From CAZAMT01 sp964486145 (GTDB taxonomy: Bacteria; Bacteroidota; Bacteroidia; Bacteroidales; JAAAOM01), in NCBI GenBank assembly GCA_964486145.1, contig CAZAMT010000106.1:1-12509 (forward strand): a stretch of 12,509 bases of DNA, written 5' to 3'. The translations under genes and the position numbers were made by a program. The notes under the pieces are model-generated. The model was given only the letters and a program-made list of their open reading frames with translations, was not told the DNA's origin and did no database searches. This document shows, one piece after another, positions 7,163 through 12,509 of this stretch. Position 1 is the first letter of the stretch, and every line of letters starts with the position of its first letter.

Positions 7163-7255
7163 AAACAGTTGGTTTTCTGCGGTTTGCGGGCGTTTGGTTC
7201 CCGCTCCAGCATTCTTGTCGGTGGACAAGTCCGCAGCCCGAAAACGCAACCGTTT
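7163..7255. repeat. GC-rich branched imperfect palindrome (three-way-junction fold)
   Basis: The ends of this roughly 93-nt element pair in steps: AAAC (7163-7166) with GTTT (7252-7255), GTTG (7168-7171) with CAAC (7247-7250), GTTTT (7172-7176) with AAAAC (7241-7245), and CTGCGG (7177-7182) with CCGCAG (7231-7236). The unpaired bases G7246 and CCCG 7237-7240 all lie on one side. Inside are two more hairpins: GCGGG/CCCGC (7186-7190 with 7200-7204) and CTTGTC-GGTG-GACAAG (7214-7229). GC content is about 58 percent for 7171-7255, well above the AT-rich flanks. One-sided bulges and a branched tip recall integron attC sites, but the end boxes do not match their RYYYAAC/GTTRRRY consensus. Alternatives are a REP/MITE-like element, a structured leader of the next gene (its ATG is 14 nt downstream) or a small RNA. 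There is no T-run of a terminator. Confidence 0.6.
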
Positions 7256-7269
7256 AGAATCAGATATTC

Positions 7270-8919
7270 ATGAAACAAACCAAACCGACCTACCATGATT
7301 TGCTGCAAAAAAACCAACAATTGGTTCAGGAAAACCAGTACCTGAAAGAAAAACTAAGAATTGCAGCACTGAAAGAAGACAGTGAACCGGTGGAAAATTC
7401 ATGCAGCAGGTTGTTCAGTAATAATGAACAGGAAACAGCGAAGCGTTATAACGAATTACAAAAAAGCCTTATCCTGGATGCAGTAACCGAGTCTGTGTCA
7501 TACTATGACACAGAATTAAACATTATTTGGACAAACAAGGCGGCAGCCCATATGGTCGGTAAATCACCCCATGAACTTACAGGCAGACGATGTTACGAAG
7601 TATGGCATAACAAAAATAAACCTTGTACCAATTGTCCGGTGCTGAAAGCTAAAAAATTAAAATTGCCTCAAAATGCAGAGCAACAAACCCCTGATGGAAA
7701 ATACTGGAAAATTCGCAGTTACCCGGTTTTTGATAGAGATCATCGGGTTGTTGCGCTTGCTGAATTTGGTTACGACATTACAGAACAAAAACAAATGGAA
7801 CGGGAATTAAAAGAAAGTGAAGAACGATTCAGAAAGTCATTTGATACTGGCATCATTGCCATGGCTATCAGCCGTAAAAGTGATGGTACCTACCTGGAGG
7901 CCAATCCGGGTTTTCTAAAAATTACCGGTTACACGAAAGATGAAATTATCGGTCACCATTCGCGGGACCTGGGTTTCTTTTCTGGTCCTCAACGAAAAAA
8001 GCTCATTGCCGATCTGAAGCAACACGGCAAGCTTCACAACCAGGAACTTCGATTTCCTGCGAAATCAGGTAAATATAAGATTATTCTCTTTTCCATTGTC
8101 CCCATCCATGTGAACGGCGAGTCGTGCCTGCTGGCAACCATGGTGGATATCACGGAACGTAAAAAACAGGAAAACATGACACGTGAAAGTGAGTTTCGAT
8201 ACCGTAAACTTATGGAAAAAGCACCGGTTGGAATTGCCCTGTTTTTAAATAACAAGCTATATGCGGCCAATAACAAATATCTTGAAATTCTCGGATATAG
8301 CAACATGGATGAACTTAAAAAAAATGCTTCAGCGGAAAAACCGGATCTCAAATCTGACAATAGCGATACATTCAGGCATTACGAAAAAAACGGTGTAAAA
8401 AAGCATATCGCTGAATCAACCTCAGAATTTAATATCAATGGAAAACGTTATGTGCAGGTTATTATACAGGATATTACAGAGGTAATTTCCTTGGAAGAAA
8501 AAAGAAAGAAACTTGCGGGAGAGATTGCTTATGTGGAACGAAATCTTCAAATCCTGCAAAAGGTTGAGCTCGAATTATTCAAAATAATAAACACAAATCA
8601 TTACAAAAAGGAGCATTTTACCCGAATCACGAAAATGATTCAAAATGAAGTTCATTTGGACAGACACTGGCAGATTTTCAGAAACAATTTTGAAAGTATA
8701 CACCTGGGCTTTTTTAATAAACTCAACGCTGTTTCGGCAAAACTCACCCAGCAGGATATAAAACATTGTGCCTTGATAAAAATGAACTTTGAAACGAAAG
8801 AGATTGCAGCCCTGTTTCATATTCAGCCGACCAGTGTTCAAATATCGCGGGTACGGTTAAAGAAAAAATTGGGCTTAAAACCTCATCAGGATCTCATTCA
8901 TTATATTATGACGTTATAA
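7270..8919 (+). CDS. Triple-PAS transcriptional regulator with C-terminal LuxR-like HTH
   Basis: The 549-residue protein starts with a short coiled coil (8-35). PAS1 follows (about 65-172) with C108, C119 and C122 in GRRCYEVWHNKNKPCTNCPV. PAS2 spans about 183-296 (ANPGFLKITGYTKDEIIG, ending MVDITERKK) and PAS3 about 304-403 (ending IIQDITEV). A helical linker (405-490) leads to a C-terminal HTH: LTQQDIKHCALIKMNFETKE, then IAALFHIQPTSVQISRVRLKKKLGL. The linker motif WQIFRNNFESIHLGFFNKL before the HTH is the arrangement of many Bacteroidota LuxR-like regulators. There is no kinase or REC domain, so it should couple ligand, redox or gas sensing by PAS directly to DNA binding in the cytoplasm. 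Start: ATG at 7270, 14 nt after the branched palindrome, with no clear ribosome binding site. Its native promoter may have been displaced by the toxin-antitoxin island, or may lie within it. The target genes are unknown. Confidence 0.9.
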   Translation: MKQTKPTYHDLLQKNQQLVQENQYLKEKLRIAALKEDSEPVENSCSRLFSNNEQETAKRYNELQKSLILDAVTESVSYYDTELNIIWTNKAAAHMVGKSPHELTGRRCYEVWHNKNKPCTNCPVLKAKKLKLPQNAEQQTPDGKYWKIRSYPVFDRDHRVVALAEFGYDITEQKQMERELKESEERFRKSFDTGIIAMAISRKSDGTYLEANPGFLKITGYTKDEIIGHHSRDLGFFSGPQRKKLIADLKQHGKLHNQELRFPAKSGKYKIILFSIVPIHVNGESCLLATMVDITERKKQENMTRESEFRYRKLMEKAPVGIALFLNNKLYAANNKYLEILGYSNMDELKKNASAEKPDLKSDNSDTFRHYEKNGVKKHIAESTSEFNINGKRYVQVIIQDITEVISLEEKRKKLAGEIAYVERNLQILQKVELELFKIINTNHYKKEHFTRITKMIQNEVHLDRHWQIFRNNFESIHLGFFNKLNAVSAKLTQQDIKHCALIKMNFETKEIAALFHIQPTSVQISRVRLKKKLGLKPHQDLIHYIMTL

Positions 8920-9044
8920 TTCCGGTACAATTTTGTTCTTTGCGACCATGTAATACAATTGTAATACCTTACATATTGCTGCTATTCCAATCAATCACTA
9001 ACTTAAATTATTTTTAGGTTTTTATTAAAATAGTTGAACAGAAG
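8920..9044 (+). promoter_or_regulatory. Upstream region of the hybrid kinase with an 11-bp-spaced direct repeat
   Basis: The 125-nt AT-rich gap contains the direct repeat TGTAATAC at 8949-8956 and 8960-8967, one helical turn apart, with ACAATTGT as the palindromic overlap between them. Such spacing suits a dimeric regulator binding one face of the DNA. TTTG at 8939-8942 could be a -33 element, but no good -7 match is placed correctly. The remainder shows nothing recognisable. Confidence 0.3.
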
Positions 9045-12000
9045 ATGTGCAAAGCCGAAACCATGCTGGACCAGAAGGATGATATATGGAAGATTGTTTT
9101 TGATTCCATTGATGATGCTGCGGTAGTTATCAATCCTGATTTTGAAGTTGAATTAATGAACCGTAAAGGGCAGGAACTATTTGGAAATTTTCCTGGTAAG
9201 AAAACCAATAAATGTTATGAAATCATTTGCAAAAACCAGGAACCACCGGCAAATTGTCCCTCGTTGTGCATATTGAATAAAACATTTGAACCATCGAATC
9301 ACATCGTTCAGTTTCAGGATAAATATTTCAAAATCAAATCAACTCCAATCAAAGATGATCATGGGAACATCATTAAATTTGTTGATATTCTGCATGATAT
9401 AACCACAGAACTGGAAACCCAAAAAAAATTAACAGGACAAAACGAAGAAATTGCTGCACTAAATGAAGAATACCTCACAATCAATGAAGAGTTAACCGAA
9501 CGCAACAATGAATACGCAGGGTTAAACCGGAAATACCAAAGCACCATCATTGAACTGGAAAATAAAAACAAAACGCTGGTTAATGCGCAAAAGCAAATCG
9601 AGGAAACCCAAAAATCACTGAAAAATCTTGAATCAATAATCCAAAGAACCCCTGCAGTTGCCTTCCGGTGGAAAAATCAGGAAGGCTGGCCGGTTGAATT
9701 TGTATCTTCCAATGTATTTAACGTTATGGGATACAGTGAAATTGATTTTACAACAGGACGTGTTTCCTATGAAAACATTATTCATCCGAATGATCTCTCC
9801 AGGGTTAAACTTGAAGTACAGAATAGCAGTGCAGATCAATCAACCTCGGTTTTTACACACGAACCATATCGCATTAAAACAAAAAAAGGAAAATATATCT
9901 GGGTTGATGATCGCAAGTATATACAGCGAGATAAAGACAAAATCATTGGTTTTGATGGTATTATAGCCGAATGTACGGAACGTGTAATGAAATCGATTCA
10001 ACTTAAACAAAACGAAGAAAAATTTCGACTCATTGCTGAATCAAGTGCTGAAACGATTTGGCAGCTTGATCTGACCGGAAGAATAACCTATGCTTCACCG
10101 GCGTTACAAAATATTTTCGGTTACACATCACAGGAAGCAATTAAATTAAATTTTAGTCAATTTTTCCCAAAAAATGAATTGGTAAAAGCATCACGGGTAT
10201 TTGCCGCTGCTGTAAAAGGTAAAAAGCATCAAGTTGAAGAATTTGCAGCCATTGCCAAGGATGGGGCAACGGTAAACATTGAAGTAAGCGTTACACCAAT
10301 CATACAAAAGGACCTAATCGTTGGTGTTCAGGGAATTACCCGTGATATAACAAAAATTAAAATGTACCGGGAACAAATACTGGAGCGCGAAAAACGGTAC
10401 AAAAGCCTGTTCAACAATTCACTTGATGCCATACTTATTTCCGATGACAAAGCCCGCTTCACTGAAGCCAATCCTGCCGCTTTGCAAATGCTTGGTTACA
10501 GTCTTGAGGAACTTAAAAAATGCAATATTTTTGATATTACGCCAGTTACCGATAAAAAAGCAGCATTGACTTTATGGAAAAACTTTATCAAAGAAGGTAC
10601 ACAAAAAGGGGAATATGTAATAATTGACAAAGAGGGCAACGAGCTGTTAACCGATTACAGGGCTGTGAGCAATGTCCTTCCGGGAATGCATGTCTCCTTT
10701 TTGCGCGATATTACTGAAAGAAAGAAAGCCGAATCACAACTGCAATTTCACTCCATGCTTATCAATAACATCAATGATTTTGTTACCGCAACCGACCCTG
10801 ATGGCCATATTACCTATGTGAATGAAAAGGTTTGCAGCGTTTTCAATAAAAGTCGTGATGAAATCATTGGCCAACATGTCAATATGTATGGCGATGAAAG
10901 CGTCTACGGCGGTACTTCGCAATCAGATATTGTTGTAAATACATTTGAAAAAGGTACCTGGCAGGGAGAAATAACCAATATAAAACCAAATGGCGAAAAA
11001 ATTTACCTTTATTTCAGAACACAATTATTGAAAGACGAAAAAGGCAATCCTATGGGTATGATTGGTATCAGCACGGATATCTCGGAGAGGAAAGAATATG
11101 AGCATCAGTTGAAGGAAAAAACCGAAGAACTGGAATCGCAAAATGAAGAATATTTATCGCTGAATGAGGAAATGCATGAAAGCATGGAACAGATTCAAAG
11201 CATCAACGAGGAACTTGAAAAAGCCAAAAAGAAAGCAGAAGAAAGTGACCGGCTTAAATCCGCTTTCCTTGCAAATATGAGCCATGAGATACGAACACCC
11301 CTTAATGGTATTCTTGGTTTCACCACATTGTTAACTTCCGATCGCAACAATGATTTTTCCAAAAAACAAAAATATGGTTCTATCATCAAGAAGAGTTCGG
11401 AGAGTTTGTTGCGAATCATTGATGATATTCTCGATATTTCAAGAATTGAAAGTGGTGAACTTAAAATTTCTGAAAGGCCCTTTGATGTCATTCCCATGTT
11501 ACATGAGCTCAACGCGGTATTTGCAAGAAAAATAATGGCAGGAGTCAATCTATATCTAGTGAATTCTGTAAACAAGGACAAGATTATTCTTCATTCGGAT
11601 GAAAGCAGGCTGCGGCAGGTGTTTTACAATTTACTGGATAACGCCATTAAATTTACAGAAAAAGGAGCCATCCGGTTTGGAATAAGGAATGTTCTTCCCG
11701 GAAAAATTGAGTTTTTTGTTCAGGATACCGGCATAGGCATTCCAAAAAGTAAGCAAAAAACAATTTTTCAACGATTCAGACAAGGTGAAAATGCTTACAA
11801 CCGCATTTATGGAGGAAACGGGCTGGGGCTTGCCATTACCAAGAACCTTGTTGAATTGATGGGAGGTAGAATAAAGGTAGAATCCGCAGTAAAAAAGGGT
11901 TCCGAATTTACTTTTTTTATGCCTTACATAACAGCAGAATCAACAGCATTTGAGACAAAAATAACTTCAGGAAAAAAGGAAGCGGTAACGCATGGTCATT

Positions 12001-12362
12001 CCTCCAAAATTTTACTTGTTGAAGACGATCCCACAACATGCATTTACATGGAGGAGGTATTTGATGGTTCCAATTGCAGCATTAAAATTGCATGCACAGG
12101 AAAGGAAGCCCTGGATTTAATGAAAAACAACAGGTTTGATGTGATATTTATAGATATCGGATTGCCCGATATTAGCGGAATTGAGCTTGTAAAGGAAATC
12201 CGGAAATTCAATAACGAAGTTTACATCGTTGCCTTAACAGCTTATGCCATGGCCGATGACAAAGAAAATGCCCTGCAGGCAGGCTGCAATGATTATGTAG
12301 CCAAACCTGCAAAAACCGATATTATATTTCAAAAAATTGAGGAAGCAACTTCAAAAGAATAA
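9045..12362 (+). CDS. Hybrid sensor histidine kinase, five PAS domains plus receiver
   Basis: This 1105-residue protein has no membrane segment and is probably cytoplasmic. PAS1 (about 13-121) carries C57, C62, C71 and C75 around KCYEII and NCPSLC. A coiled coil (122-196) leads to PAS2 (197-313, with HPNDLSRV), PAS3 (322-437), PAS4 (449-560) and PAS5 (566-682). A second coiled coil (683-735) follows, with a NEEYLSLNEE stretch resembling NEEYLTINEE in the first. The kinase core is complete: H747 in SHEIRTPLNG, N-box N866 in NLLDNAIKF, G1 DTGIGIP (894-900), F-box FQRF and G2 GGNGLGLAI (923-931). The C-terminal REC (987-1100) keeps D994/D995, D1037, T1065 and K1087. It should autophosphorylate and relay internally, then to a separate protein, of which the regulator at 5363 is a candidate. 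An internal ATG at 9063 is an alternative start. Confidence 0.93.
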   Translation: MCKAETMLDQKDDIWKIVFDSIDDAAVVINPDFEVELMNRKGQELFGNFPGKKTNKCYEIICKNQEPPANCPSLCILNKTFEPSNHIVQFQDKYFKIKSTPIKDDHGNIIKFVDILHDITTELETQKKLTGQNEEIAALNEEYLTINEELTERNNEYAGLNRKYQSTIIELENKNKTLVNAQKQIEETQKSLKNLESIIQRTPAVAFRWKNQEGWPVEFVSSNVFNVMGYSEIDFTTGRVSYENIIHPNDLSRVKLEVQNSSADQSTSVFTHEPYRIKTKKGKYIWVDDRKYIQRDKDKIIGFDGIIAECTERVMKSIQLKQNEEKFRLIAESSAETIWQLDLTGRITYASPALQNIFGYTSQEAIKLNFSQFFPKNELVKASRVFAAAVKGKKHQVEEFAAIAKDGATVNIEVSVTPIIQKDLIVGVQGITRDITKIKMYREQILEREKRYKSLFNNSLDAILISDDKARFTEANPAALQMLGYSLEELKKCNIFDITPVTDKKAALTLWKNFIKEGTQKGEYVIIDKEGNELLTDYRAVSNVLPGMHVSFLRDITERKKAESQLQFHSMLINNINDFVTATDPDGHITYVNEKVCSVFNKSRDEIIGQHVNMYGDESVYGGTSQSDIVVNTFEKGTWQGEITNIKPNGEKIYLYFRTQLLKDEKGNPMGMIGISTDISERKEYEHQLKEKTEELESQNEEYLSLNEEMHESMEQIQSINEELEKAKKKAEESDRLKSAFLANMSHEIRTPLNGILGFTTLLTSDRNNDFSKKQKYGSIIKKSSESLLRIIDDILDISRIESGELKISERPFDVIPMLHELNAVFARKIMAGVNLYLVNSVNKDKIILHSDESRLRQVFYNLLDNAIKFTEKGAIRFGIRNVLPGKIEFFVQDTGIGIPKSKQKTIFQRFRQGENAYNRIYGGNGLGLAITKNLVELMGGRIKVESAVKKGSEFTFFMPYITAESTAFETKITSGKKEAVTHGHSSKILLVEDDPTTCIYMEEVFDGSNCSIKIACTGKEALDLMKNNRFDVIFIDIGLPDISGIELVKEIRKFNNEVYIVALTAYAMADDKENALQAGCNDYVAKPAKTDIIFQKIEEATSKE

Positions 12363-12509
12363 ATTTTACCGGCAAATATTAATGAAAATAAATTATCCGG
12401 TACCTGTTGGCCCTTCTCCTGTGGAGTGTAATTCATTAGAAATGATTTTTGAATTTCTGCATCCCCGGGATTTCAGCGTGTGCTAATTGAACCCCAACCG
12501 GGTGAACTC
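12363..12509. other. Right-end intergenic sequence, no confident gene
   Basis: The 147 bases after the kinase stop hold a complete but unconvincing 34-codon reading frame on the plus strand (12382-12486, start MKINYPVPVG), which resembles no family I know. A long-loop inverted repeat TACCGG/CCGGTA (12367-12372 with 12397-12402) lies nearby but lacks a T-run. On the minus strand one frame stays open from the right edge for about 23 codons, so the tail of a gene beyond the window is possible. Confidence 0.3.

Larger units (their letters stand above)
6501..7255 (+). mobile_element. Putative toxin-antitoxin cassette
   Basis: The stretch from the left inverted-repeat arm to the end of the branched palindrome behaves as a unit. 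It contains an operator/promoter, parD-like and parE-like genes, the right repeat arm and a folded element. It interrupts an otherwise all-signalling gene set. No transposase or integrase is present, so it would have to be mobilised in trans. The borders are uncertain and no target-site duplication is evident. This is an inference from layout. Confidence 0.4.

Noticed and set aside
7163..7255. Calling the palindrome a true integron attC site
   Set aside because: The end boxes do not match RYYYAAC/GTTRRRY, and no integrase or cassette array is visible. Only the folded shape is similar.
7163..7255. Calling the palindrome a rho-independent terminator of the toxin-antitoxin operon
   Set aside because: It is too long and branched, and no T-run follows it.
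12382..12486. 34-codon open frame after the kinase
   Set aside because: It is short, has no ribosome binding site, no family resemblance and no supporting composition. A chance frame is as likely.

Overview
The window looks like a chromosomal segment from a member of the Bacteroidota, most likely a free-living marine or sediment type. The evidence is moderate AT richness, genes without clear Shine-Dalgarno sequences, a C-terminal LuxR-like helix-turn-helix of the kind found in PAS and TPR regulators of this phylum, and a large hybrid PAS histidine kinase. No rRNA, tRNA, CRISPR array or transposase was seen.

Left part (89-5213, minus strand): four tightly packed genes read leftwards as one probable operon. 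In transcription order they are a 1016-residue ABCG-type ABC transporter (ATPase and permease fused, with an extra N-terminal region and a very large loop before the last membrane helix), a small secreted protein, a helical lipoprotein, and a Schlafen AlbA_2 / winged-helix protein. The operon appears to build an envelope-associated transporter with two exported partners and a possible nucleic-acid-binding regulator.

Centre (5214-7269): a divergent promoter region separates the operon from a response regulator (REC plus what looks like an inactive SpoIIE/PP2C-type effector domain, the layout seen in RssB). A compact island follows: a ParD/ParE-type toxin-antitoxin pair with a palindromic operator, bracketed by an inverted 14-mer (6501-6514 and 7139-7152). 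Next to it is a GC-rich, roughly 95-nt branched imperfect palindrome (7163-7255) that ends 14 nt before the next start codon. This is the least ordinary part of the window and looks like an inserted cassette.

Right part (7270-12362, plus strand): a triple-PAS transcriptional regulator with a LuxR-like HTH, then a 1105-residue hybrid histidine kinase (five PAS domains, HisKA, HATPase, REC). The first PAS domain of each carries a related cysteine motif (CYE...NCP), so the two may sense related signals. Together with the response regulator at 5363 they form a signalling cluster, interrupted by the toxin-antitoxin island, whose output might include the divergent transporter operon. That link is inference from position only. 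The last 147 bases hold no confident gene.
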